Source of the DNA: Acidobacteriaceae bacterium
GTDB taxonomy: Bacteria; Acidobacteriota; Terriglobia; Terriglobales; Acidobacteriaceae
Assembly (NCBI GenBank): GCA_027307045.1
Contig: DAHUXR010000046.1
Location: 1 to 33,855 of the forward strand
Reading direction: 5' to 3'
DNA length: 33,855 bases
Shown: in pieces, positions 1 through 7,401 of the stretch
How positions within the stretch are numbered: the stretch's first letter is position 1
Layout: every line of letters starts with the position of its first letter
Notes under the pieces: model-generated
Told to the model about the DNA's origin: nothing
The model's database searches: none
What the model saw: the letters and a program-made list of their open reading frames with translations, nothing else
Program-made: the position numbers and the translations under genes

Positions 1-1369
1 CGGGCGCGGGCGGAACCGGATCGGGCGGAATCGGCTTCGATTGGATAATCACGTCCTGAAAGACCATCTCAGTGGCCGCGATAGCTTTGCCTCCGGAATC
101 CTTCTTCGGCCACGGGATTTGCCGATCGCCTGCCTTGACGGGGCTGATGAGGTTCGCGGTGATGGGTTGGGCGCCGGCGCCGCTGTTATACAGGAAGCGA
201 TATTTCATGGGCGTTCCCGGCGCGGTGGGAGAATCGTACGGGCAGAACCCGCCCAGTTGCAACGCTCCAAAGAAGGCGAAGTGCGGACCGCCTTTCGTGG
301 GGGCCAGCGAAGCGAATGGCAGGCCCTTGTTCGTCTTGCCGCTTGCGGGATCTATATCGGCAGTAATGTCGAAATACCCCACGGTCGTGAACCAGGGATG
401 TGTGCCTGGCGGCGGGCAGACGCAGAAGCAGAATTCGTGGCACGAAACCGTGCAGATCCAGGAGCAGACCTGCCAGCAGTAAGGACCAAAGCCGAAGCGG
501 GCGACGATCTCGCGGTACGCCTCCACATTGCCGGTCTGCACCGCATTCACCAGGTCATACAATGCGCGCGGATGGCCGGCCAATTGCCGGGCCGCCAGGG
601 CGAAGTGCTGCGCCTCTTCGATGGCCAGAGCACCCCGCAGGACTGCGATGGGAAACACCTCGCAAAATTCGCGGCAGACACGCACACACCGGTACGTGCA
701 AATCAGGCGGCAGATGACCTCGCACCCGCGGATGAAGCCGGCCTGGGTGATCACGGACCGCAATACTTCGCAGTTGCCCACGACGGCAGCTTTTTCAATC
801 GCACTGAACGCTTTGTCATTGTCAACCAGTTCAGCCAGCACCCGGCCCGCTGCGCGGATTTCATTGACCGGATCGACGAAGATCGGCGGCTGCACTCTGC
901 AAACGACCTCGCAGATACGGCGATAGCCGATGGCGCAGATCCAGTGGCAGAAAAGTTGGCAGAACGCTGTCAGCTTGAGCTCTTCCAGAACGGCATGGTA
1001 GGCGCTTCCATCGCCGCAAGCGACTGCGTCCACCAGGCGGCGCAATGGTTCTTCTTTTGCAGACAAGTCCGCAACTGCGCGAGCAAATTGCTGCAGGCTG
1101 GGCGGCTTGGGCGTTTTATCCGGCAGCGGACGACATATTTCTATACAGCGTAGCGCGCAGAGCTTGATCCGCACCCACTCGCAGATCAGCTCGCAGTATG
1201 GCAGCATCTCCAGCCGCTCCAGAACCCAACGAAAGGCGTTGGCATCTTTGGACTCGAAGGCTGCTATGGTCGCGGCAAACGCGCCGCTATCCTGGGCCAG
1301 CCGTCCCACCGCATCGGCCTGCGCGGCCAACCGGCTGATGGTGTTTTCTATTGAACTCACGTTACTCAT
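1..1369 (-). CDS. Cysteine-ladder repeat protein, 3' end outside the window
   Basis: An open frame of 456 codons starts at ATG 1369, has GGAGG ten bases upstream, and runs off the left edge without a stop. I do not recognise a named family. Four repeats of about 78-82 residues each combine a helical stretch with a block in which Cys recurs every fourth residue: C59/63/71/75/79, C137/141/145/153/157, C216/220/224/228/232/236 and C298/302/306/310/314/318 (plus C316). In blocks 1 and 2 one rung is replaced by Arg67 or Tyr149. The visible part has 26 Cys. A Gly/Pro-rich domain without Cys blocks follows from about residue 320. No signal peptide is seen, so a cytosolic location is likely. CX3C ladders on helices line the metal core of copper-storage (Csp) four-helix bundles, so thiol metal binding is a reasonable inference, but there is no sequence proof. 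It lies downstream of the CHAT locus on the same strand, beyond a terminator. Confidence 0.85.
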   Translation of the reverse strand, partial: MSNVSSIENTISRLAAQADAVGRLAQDSGAFAATIAAFESKDANAFRWVLERLEMLPYCELICEWVRIKLCALRCIEICRPLPDKTPKPPSLQQFARAVADLSAKEEPLRRLVDAVACGDGSAYHAVLEELKLTAFCQLFCHWICAIGYRRICEVVCRVQPPIFVDPVNEIRAAGRVLAELVDNDKAFSAIEKAAVVGNCEVLRSVITQAGFIRGCEVICRLICTYRCVRVCREFCEVFPIAVLRGALAIEEAQHFALAARQLAGHPRALYDLVNAVQTGNVEAYREIVARFGFGPYCWQVCSWICTVSCHEFCFCVCPPPGTHPWFTTVGYFDITADIDPASGKTNKGLPFASLAPTKGGPHFAFFGALQLGGFCPYDSPTAPGTPMKYRFLYNSGAGAQPITANLISPVKAGDRQIPWPKKDSGGKAIAATEMVFQDVIIQSKPIPPDPVPPAP

Positions 1370-1600
1370 CTTTCTTGTTCCTCCGGTCACAATAGTTCGT
1401 ACACTCAATGTTCGTTTTCTATCCCTGGGCTAAGAACTTTGTGTACTTGTGAGAGAGAACGCGGGACAAATAATTTTCCCTAAGACGGCAAGCGACCTAT
1501 TTTTTGGAAGCGATTCTCACGGCTGCGAGCCGTCGATGAGATGGATAGTGAAGATGAAACCTTGTGGGCTTCGTAAGTGCCCCAATTGTTTATGCCGCAT

Positions 1601-1626
1601 AAAAGGCCTCCGCAAAGCGGAGGCCT
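1601..1626 (-). terminator. Rho-independent terminator after the Tat-type exported protein
   Basis: Bases 1604-1613 and 1617-1626 form a perfect 10-bp stem (AGGCCTCCGC/GCGGAGGCCT) with a 3-base loop. Read on the minus strand, the stem is followed directly by TTTTAT. It sits 26 bases past the stop codon at 1652, so it should end transcription from the CHAT/exported-protein genes. The Cys-ladder gene at 1369 then probably has its own promoter within 1370-1600, where I saw no clear consensus. Confidence 0.85.
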
Positions 1627-1651
1627 GCCAAAATTTCTTCAAAGCTTGTAA

Positions 1652-2518
1652 CTAGGGTTTTGTAACGATGATGCCGCCCATGGTGCAGTTTTCGATCATC
1701 AGGGCCGGCATCAATCGTGGGTGGGCCGTGGAAGAATTCAGCACGGCTGGAACAAGCTTTGCCGTGTTGCTATTCCGTATTCCGGAAGAATGAGGGTGCG
1801 CAAGCTCTGGTGGCAGTCCTTCCACTGTGCCGCTTTGCACTTGCCGTCCAGAACCAAAGAACTGCAATTGCAGGCCCGGGAAAAAGCTGGTCATCTCGCT
1901 GAAAGCAGCACGCGCATGCTGGCCAGTAGGATCAAGACCTTGTCCTGGCAGTTCTCCCGTTATCAACAAATTGGTGAACTTACCTTGCACGATGCTGTTC
2001 GCGGCCTTCCACCCGGGGTTGGGTTCTAGCGCCAGCTTCTCGGTGCCGCTCACATCATAGACAAAAGCGTAGCTTGTGGGCATTACTGCAATGCGGCGGT
2101 TGCCAAACGCGTCGACGATGTCGGCTTCGCGGGCCGAGAGCGCGACAATGCGATTGGGCAGAGGCAGGAGAAAGGTGAAAAACGGTTGCTTTTGTGTGTC
2201 CATGACTAGATGTAGCTGGCTTCTCGAGAGATGAAACGCATCCGCCCCTTGCGGCACGTCATAACGGATCTGCGTGACATCCGCCGCGCCTGCTGCGCCT
2301 CTCAGTGTGAATGTTCCCGAGGCTGCGGCAGCGTGGTCAATATTGTATTCGTGCCCTGAGATTCTAGGCACCAGCACGCGAAGCTGCGGGGTCTCCATTA
2401 AAAAGATCATTGGTCCGCTAAAAATTACGTTCAGGGCCTTGGCTGACATTGTGCTATCAGTTGGACGGTTCATCACTGAGCATCCATTGGTCGCCAGCAC
2501 AGGTATCGATGCCGCCAT
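1652..2518 (-). CDS. Exported protein with Tat-like N-terminus, paralogue of the upstream lipoprotein
   Basis: The first ATG is at 2518 (288 residues), but it has no Shine-Dalgarno and gives a truncated signal, with a Cys at residue 13 after ATNG. The frame stays open upstream to 2575 and encodes NRRDLLK followed by a hydrophobic stretch and the ATNGC lipobox-like site, a good twin-arginine lipoprotein signal. The only near-cognate start in that extension is CTG at 2572; AAAGGA at about 2553-2558 points to a start near 2545, where the codon is TAT. Three blocks match the neighbouring lipoprotein: a GP-containing strand near the N-terminus (NVIFSGPMIF), LPLPNRIVALSAR in the middle and MIENCT..GG....KP at the end. 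No known family recognised. It was probably exported and lipid-anchored. The true start is unresolved, and a start-codon lesion is possible. Confidence 0.75.
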   Translation of the reverse strand: MAASIPVLATNGCSVMNRPTDSTMSAKALNVIFSGPMIFLMETPQLRVLVPRISGHEYNIDHAAAASGTFTLRGAAGAADVTQIRYDVPQGADAFHLSRSQLHLVMDTQKQPFFTFLLPLPNRIVALSAREADIVDAFGNRRIAVMPTSYAFVYDVSGTEKLALEPNPGWKAANSIVQGKFTNLLITGELPGQGLDPTGQHARAAFSEMTSFFPGLQLQFFGSGRQVQSGTVEGLPPELAHPHSSGIRNSNTAKLVPAVLNSSTAHPRLMPALMIENCTMGGIIVTKP

Positions 2519-2562
2519 TGCTTTCAGTAGATCACGACGGTTATAGCTTGTTTCCTTTCTGG

Positions 2563-2596
2563 TCTTCCCCAGCTTTTACACCGTAGCTGGGGAAAA
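2563..2596 (-). promoter_or_regulatory. Leader hairpin upstream of the Tat-type protein gene
   Basis: Bases 2563-2574 and 2585-2596 pair on the minus-strand RNA as a 12-bp stem with one G-U pair and a 10-base loop; the core is CCCCAGCT/AGCTGGGG. It is not followed by a T run in either direction, so it does not look like an intrinsic terminator. It ends a few bases before the AAAGGA element of the gene and contains the only near-cognate upstream start (CTG 2572). A role in RNA stability or translation control is inferred. Confidence 0.5.
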
Positions 2597-2650
2597 CTGG
2601 AAGATAATAGTACTCTTCCGAAGAAAGGAACTTACTTAGCTTCAGTTCCG

Positions 2651-3643
2651 CTATGGCTTTACGAAACCGCCCGGAGACGTGCAATTTTCGATCATCGCAA
2701 CCGGCACATATCGGGGATACTCTCCGTCAAACGACGTTTTGATCAATCGAACTCCGCGATTGTCACCACCGCTGCCTCCGTTCGGAGTGAGATGGCCTTT
2801 CTCCACTAGCCTTTTGTCTTTTGGCACATTGTCTGATCCTCCAAAAATCTCGGGAAGGATCTTGCTGTTGAAAAAGTTGAGGCCATGGAGTTCAGAGACG
2901 CTAAGCGGAACTTTTGATCTCGGATCAATTCCGATGCCTACAAACAGGTAAGACGCATCGTCGGCGCATGACTTCAGCACAAAATCAATGTACTCCTTCG
3001 ACTTGCCCTCGTCTGGAATTTCTTTGAAGGCCTTGTCATATCTGGCTCGCATCTCGTTGCAACTTAGAGCTTCGTATTCTTTCTTCTCTGACCCGCACGT
3101 CCGCACCAGGCGAACGTCGTCGCGGTCGCGCGCCTCAAATTCCAGCATTTGAGTAAGAGGAACGGAATCGGACTCGCCGGAGGCAAATTGGACTGGGTAT
3201 CGTGCTCCAAGAGCGACGATTCTCGTCACTGCTGGCAGCTGCATGTTCATAAATTGGGGCTGTTTCGACGGCTTCCAGTTCTGTCTGGTGAATGTAATAG
3301 CGTCAAAAGCTGGATCGATAACTTCGCCATTATCGCCGTTCACGCCTGCCTTTTTTTCAGCTGGCTTGATTCCCTTCAGCCTGAATTCATACGCGCCGGC
3401 GGCGCACGGCGTCGACGTCGCTTCTCCGAGGCTGGGATAGCCGGCAGCCAGAAAGTGCTGCAGGTCCCCAGAGTCGACTGCAGGTACCACTATGGTCGTC
3501 CCCTCGTTGGTTGACGCCGTTATCACCGGTCCATGCACAATGAGCCGGACAATATGCGTGTTGTGCCTGCATCCTGCAAGCAAGGTGAAGAAGGCCAGCA
3601 CCGCTACTCTTCCCACAATGGCCAGAGATTGTTTATTCAACAT
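2651..3643 (-). CDS. Lipoprotein with HGP motif, unknown family
   Basis: This is a 330-residue protein. The start at ATG 3643 is favoured because GGAG lies 8 bases upstream and it yields a clean lipoprotein signal: KQS at the N-terminus, a hydrophobic core and lipobox LAGC with Cys at about residue 25. The mature part begins with RLIVHGPVITA, has LPAVTRIVALGAR in the middle and ends in MIENCTSPGGFVKP. These blocks match the 288-residue neighbour, so the two are paralogues. The RIIVHGPVVTA segment inside the CHAT protein two genes over is nearly the same as the first block, also at DNA level. A pair of Cys-containing segments (TCGSEKK, LSCNEM) may form disulfides. It is probably co-transcribed with the CHAT gene (89-base gap). 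It is likely held in the inner or outer membrane facing the periplasm. Function unknown; a substrate or partner of the CHAT protease is a hypothesis only. Confidence 0.85.
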   Translation of the reverse strand: MLNKQSLAIVGRVAVLAFFTLLAGCRHNTHIVRLIVHGPVITASTNEGTTIVVPAVDSGDLQHFLAAGYPSLGEATSTPCAAGAYEFRLKGIKPAEKKAGVNGDNGEVIDPAFDAITFTRQNWKPSKQPQFMNMQLPAVTRIVALGARYPVQFASGESDSVPLTQMLEFEARDRDDVRLVRTCGSEKKEYEALSCNEMRARYDKAFKEIPDEGKSKEYIDFVLKSCADDASYLFVGIGIDPRSKVPLSVSELHGLNFFNSKILPEIFGGSDNVPKDKRLVEKGHLTPNGGSGGDNRGVRLIKTSFDGEYPRYVPVAMIENCTSPGGFVKP

Positions 3644-3651
3644 TTTTGTTT

Positions 3652-3720
3652 CTCCTGAGCAAAAGACTTTCTCCTGTTGTGAAAAAGAACGCACCGAAGT
3701 CTTATTTCCCTACTCAGGAG
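3652..3720 (-). promoter_or_regulatory. Nested inverted repeat that can hide the lipoprotein ribosome-binding site
   Basis: In the gap between the CHAT stop and the lipoprotein start, an outer 8-bp pair (3652-3659 CTCCTGAG with 3713-3720 CTCAGGAG) encloses an inner 7-bp pair (3663-3669 AAGACTT with 3697-3703 AAGTCTT). On the minus-strand mRNA the 3' arm of the outer stem is CTCAGGAG, which is the Shine-Dalgarno of the lipoprotein gene. Folding would therefore block ribosome binding. No U run follows, so it is more likely a translational switch than a terminator. Pairing is seen directly; regulation is inferred. Confidence 0.55.
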
Positions 3721-3732
3721 TTGAAAACAATT

Positions 3733-6700
3733 TCAAGGGCGGCCGGAGATGGTAAAAGCGGCCCAATAATAAGGGTGGGATTTCGCCCGAAACAACTGCT
3801 GGCGGGCTTCAAAGAGCGCCTGTGCTGGCGGGGCGCCCTTTTTCATGTTGCTGAAGAACCTATCCATGAACTGCTCGGTAAAGTCGGTCGCGATGTTCCA
3901 TTGGCTGGCAATCACGGCGGGAGTGCCTCCGGCCTGGAAGGCGTGGATCAGGCCTCCCGTATCCAGCAGCCCTTCCTTGGCAACTCCACTGGAGCATGCC
4001 ATCAGCACTGCCAGCTGCATATTGGCCAGCGACTGCGGCGGGAAGTCTTCCGCCTTCAGGGGCTTACCGTTCGCAAGGAGGAGAGCTCCGGACTTGCCAT
4101 GACCAATAAAGATGAAGCTCTCGCTTTGCCCCAGTTCCGCTGGCGGCACCTCGGCATCGAGTTCCACGGCCCCTGGAACAGCTTCTTTAACCTTGTCAAC
4201 TGCGGCTTTATTGCCCAGCGCGTTGATGATTCGGCCACTGACCGGCTGTGAATACTTGCGCAATCGGTTCTCCCGAATAAAACCTGAGGAATACACTACG
4301 GGATAGCGCTGGCCGAAATACCAGCCTTCCGAGCTCATCAAAGCTTCAACCGGAAGACCGCTCATTGCAGGATCGAAATCGACCACCACTGGATTGGCGG
4401 CAGGATCATGGTCGGGCAAGCCGGCCAGCACGGGCTGAAGCACCAGGGCAAACAGCTCTTTGCTTTCGGCTTCGGGTGCCGGCAAGGGCAGCTCGGGCCG
4501 CTGCTCACGCCCAATCTTGCCGACGTACTCCCGTATCTTTTGCTGCAGCTCTTCGCGCTTCACCGGTAGCGCTGCGGTTTTGACGCCGGAAGGCCCGAAC
4601 GTCCACACCAGGAGCTTGTCTCTGGTGGAGACATACACCAGCCGGGGCACTGGCCCGGTTGGAAGCGGTTGGCTCAGCACAGATTGCTCGATCGCAGCCC
4701 ACTTAGGAGAACCGTCTGAGTCCAACGGCTCGGTGGACTGGGCGAAGGCATGCGTCTGGAACCATTCCCAAAGTTGCAGCGCCTCCCAGTCACGCTTCTG
4801 CTGGATGTAAATCTGCACCAGTCCGCGATAAAGATCGCCGCTCTCTTCCATCCTGTTGCGGCGCTGCTCCTCAGTTTGGTTTCCCAACATGGCTGATTCG
4901 GCAATTTCGATGCCTTGCTGGTAATCCATCTCGGCATCGAGAGGCAGATGTCTTCTCAAGTTGACATCTCCCCGTATTCTCAGGAAGGTAAGGAGGAGCA
5001 AATCGTTGCCCGTCCTGCGCACCTCTTCCTCTATCCCACGAATTGTGGCCCAGGCGGCTTCTTCGTCGTTACGATCCAGCTGAAGGTCTGCCAATTCGAA
5101 TTTGATCTGGCTCGAGTATTTCACCACGATGTCAGGTTCCACCCTGTTAAGAAGCTGGAGAGCTATCCTGGCTTCGTCCGCCGCCTCGTCAGTTTCATCC
5201 AATTGTTTCAGGATCTGTTCCAGGGAACGGTGTGCGGTAACTTCCAGAGCGGCGTTTTCGTCTTTACGGTCTATTTCTTGTTCCAGAATCATGACCATGC
5301 GCCGCTGGAGCAACTCAGCCGCATACCAGAGTTTTTTTTTGGCTAGGCACAACTTCAGCTGGGAATAGAAGTCATACAGGCGCAAGGGAGAATCGGGGCT
5401 CTGCCAATACTGTGCCAAACCAACCTGGGCCTTGCTCCAGGTTGCGTCACAATCGCCACGCGCCACATGGATCGAAGCATCCATGCCCAACACCCGGAGA
5501 ATGAGGATCGGAAAGTTGGCGACGATGGCGATCTGTCTGGCCTTTGTAATCTGCTCCTGCGCGGCTTGCGCTCCATTGCTGAAATTCAGGCAGACTGCCT
5601 GTTCAACTGCTATCTGGGCGCGCAGCCATTGGTATTGCGTGTGCAACAGGCTTTCATCGAGTGCCCGGGCGTTCTTGAGGCAGTTTTTTTGCTGCAGAAG
5701 ACGCTGGTCTGCATACGCCGCTTCAAATCTGGCGCGCAATTGGCCCGGGCGATGCTGGACTGCGGCAAAGAGAATTTCCGCTTCCTGGGCTTGACGCCTG
5801 GCTTCGCCATACCATCCGATTTTGTTGTTGCTGACGGCTTTGCTCAGAGCAATCAGGGCGGGCTGGTCGCGACCGTGCCGTGCCAGCAAAAAATCGCGCA
5901 CCCAGGGATCGCCATGCTGATCGAACATAAGCTGACCGAGCTTGGCAAAAGCTAAAGACGCCTCGTGTTGGTTGTCGATTTCAGGCAGCCATTCCCGCAA
6001 AGCAATATCTACGTACTCCTCAAGGCTGGCAAGAACTGTGGGATCGGAAAAATGCTGCAGGAAAAAATCCGGCGAGCGATAGCCCTGAGGTTTAGGTGGG
6101 GGGATTTTCTTTTTTGCCTCTTCAAGACTGCGCTGGGCATCGTCATGCCATGTGCCGGCAGGATCGAGTTCGAGATACTTTTCCCAGGTGAGCATGGCCT
6201 CGTCCCAGAGCTGCATTTGTTGATAAACCATGGCGAGATCGAATGTCGCGGTGGCGCGCTGGTTTGGGGTTAACTTGGGATTTCTCAGGACTCTCCCCAG
6301 CAACTCAAGGCTCTCGCTCAGATAAACTGAGTTCCTTCCGCCGTCGCCAGCTGAAGCGGGGTTATGTTCTGGATTCAAAGGAAGTGCTGGAGCGGTAACC
6401 ACTGGCCCATGCACAATGATGCGGATTTTTTTGGAAGAATCTGCTGGCTGGATGTCGCGCTGAAAGTTGGCGACGGCAAGGTCGATCTCCGTCTCAGGAT
6501 CATCATTCAATCCCATCTCGGTGGCCTGTTGCAGCAGTTTGGCGGAATCCTCGTATTCGCCGAGAATGAGTTTCACCCGGCCGCGCAACCGGAGCCACCG
6601 TGGATCGGCCGAAGTCTGGTTCTTGGAAGCCAATTGGGCAGCGAGAGCCAGCAGCGGATTGTCCACTGGCGAAGGAGGCTTCATCGGATCCTTGAGCACG

Positions 6701-7350
6701 GTAGGGTGAGGATGCGCGACCCAGCCCAGCCTTATCTTCAAGGGAGCTTCCGGCGCGGCTGCCGTAATCGCCTTCTCCGCCTGGTTCAAGTTGTACGCAT
6801 TCCAAGCTGTCGGGACCACGGGAATGCACGCAAGCAATACGCCCGCCGTTCCGGCCAACGCTTTGGCGTATCCCGGCAGTAAATGGTACCCTTCGCTGGC
6901 CTTTTTGAGCCCGGAAGAAATCTTTTTGAGCCCGGAAGGAATCTTGTTGGCTATGGAATCGCCTCCAGCCTTGCTTTTTTCGGACACGGCAGGGCGAGAG
7001 GGGCTGGGTTCGGGATCTGGTTCAAGGTCCTCCTCAATAGCTCCTAAATATTCCTGCAGCAGCGGTGCGCAATAATCGCACTCAGCCGCATGTTCAAGAA
7101 TCCAGGGCGGCCCTACTCCGGCGGCAAAGGCCTGCAAGTCGTCTTCCTCGGGACAGTGGGCTGAACGGCCCGCATTGCGCATTCTCGAACTCACGAGGCC
7201 AAGCCGGTTTCTCTCCGCCTCCAGCAGGCGAGAGCGGCAAGGCTCGCATTTGGCGAGATGCGCCTCGAATGGCCCGTTCCCGGAAAGGTCGTTGTCCTGT
7301 TGCACGTAGCGTTCAATTTGATCGTCCGTCAAATGACTTATGTGATTCAC
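3733..7350 (-). CDS. Zinc-finger anti-sigma / TPR / CHAT protease membrane protein
   Basis: This is a 1205-residue protein. GTG 7350 is chosen because AGGAG lies 7 bases upstream. Domains in order: a zf-HC2-type anti-sigma finger HLAKCEPC (H31, C35, C38); a second HAAECDYC (H87, C91, C94); a Pro/Glu-rich linker with a short repeat near 138-151; a membrane span at about 162-181; TPR-like helical repeats from about 250 to 870; and a CHAT caspase-like domain from about 905 to the end. The CHAT dyad is visible as H1084 in FIGHGKSG and C1119 in LMACSSG. In known families HX3CX2C fingers hold a sigma factor, and CHAT domains cut proteins. With the sigma gene 51 bases upstream, the natural reading is a membrane anti-sigma factor whose far side carries a protease. 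An HGP motif (about residues 309-320) interrupts the TPR region and matches the neighbouring lipoproteins. Self-cleavage or substrate cleavage is not shown. Confidence 0.9.
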   Translation of the reverse strand: MNHISHLTDDQIERYVQQDNDLSGNGPFEAHLAKCEPCRSRLLEAERNRLGLVSSRMRNAGRSAHCPEEDDLQAFAAGVGPPWILEHAAECDYCAPLLQEYLGAIEEDLEPDPEPSPSRPAVSEKSKAGGDSIANKIPSGLKKISSGLKKASEGYHLLPGYAKALAGTAGVLLACIPVVPTAWNAYNLNQAEKAITAAAPEAPLKIRLGWVAHPHPTVLKDPMKPPSPVDNPLLALAAQLASKNQTSADPRWLRLRGRVKLILGEYEDSAKLLQQATEMGLNDDPETEIDLAVANFQRDIQPADSSKKIRIIVHGPVVTAPALPLNPEHNPASAGDGGRNSVYLSESLELLGRVLRNPKLTPNQRATATFDLAMVYQQMQLWDEAMLTWEKYLELDPAGTWHDDAQRSLEEAKKKIPPPKPQGYRSPDFFLQHFSDPTVLASLEEYVDIALREWLPEIDNQHEASLAFAKLGQLMFDQHGDPWVRDFLLARHGRDQPALIALSKAVSNNKIGWYGEARRQAQEAEILFAAVQHRPGQLRARFEAAYADQRLLQQKNCLKNARALDESLLHTQYQWLRAQIAVEQAVCLNFSNGAQAAQEQITKARQIAIVANFPILILRVLGMDASIHVARGDCDATWSKAQVGLAQYWQSPDSPLRLYDFYSQLKLCLAKKKLWYAAELLQRRMVMILEQEIDRKDENAALEVTAHRSLEQILKQLDETDEAADEARIALQLLNRVEPDIVVKYSSQIKFELADLQLDRNDEEAAWATIRGIEEEVRRTGNDLLLLTFLRIRGDVNLRRHLPLDAEMDYQQGIEIAESAMLGNQTEEQRRNRMEESGDLYRGLVQIYIQQKRDWEALQLWEWFQTHAFAQSTEPLDSDGSPKWAAIEQSVLSQPLPTGPVPRLVYVSTRDKLLVWTFGPSGVKTAALPVKREELQQKIREYVGKIGREQRPELPLPAPEAESKELFALVLQPVLAGLPDHDPAANPVVVDFDPAMSGLPVEALMSSEGWYFGQRYPVVYSSGFIRENRLRKYSQPVSGRIINALGNKAAVDKVKEAVPGAVELDAEVPPAELGQSESFIFIGHGKSGALLLANGKPLKAEDFPPQSLANMQLAVLMACSSGVAKEGLLDTGGLIHAFQAGGTPAVIASQWNIATDFTEQFMDRFFSNMKKGAPPAQALFEARQQLFRAKSHPYYWAAFTISGRP
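6902..6943 (-). repeat. 21-bp in-frame tandem duplication in the CHAT gene
   Basis: Two adjacent 21-base units (6902-6922 and 6923-6943) differ at one base. They encode IPSGLKK and ISSGLKK just before the membrane span, in the linker between the zinc fingers and the TPR region. This looks like a recent slippage event that lengthens the cytoplasmic linker by seven residues without breaking the frame. Confidence 0.8.
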
Positions 7351-7401
7351 TTTCGAACTCCTGAATGTAAGGACGCACACATCGAAGCAAACTCTGATGC
7401 T

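Noticed and set aside
41..1153. Plus-strand open frame of 370 codons
   Set aside because: It lies opposite the Cys-ladder gene, whose repeats, start codon and ribosome-binding site are clear. The plus-strand product has no recognisable domain and a composition dominated by Arg, Ala and Asp, as expected of a mirror frame in GC-rich coding DNA.
1515..1541. Hairpin CGGCT/AGCCG with outer TCTCA/TGAGA
   Set aside because: Short stems with a bulge and no T run on either strand, so neither a terminator nor a known riboswitch could be argued.
3646..4251. Plus-strand frame opposite the CHAT domain
   Set aside because: The minus strand encodes the CHAT His/Cys dyad here; the plus-strand product has no motif.
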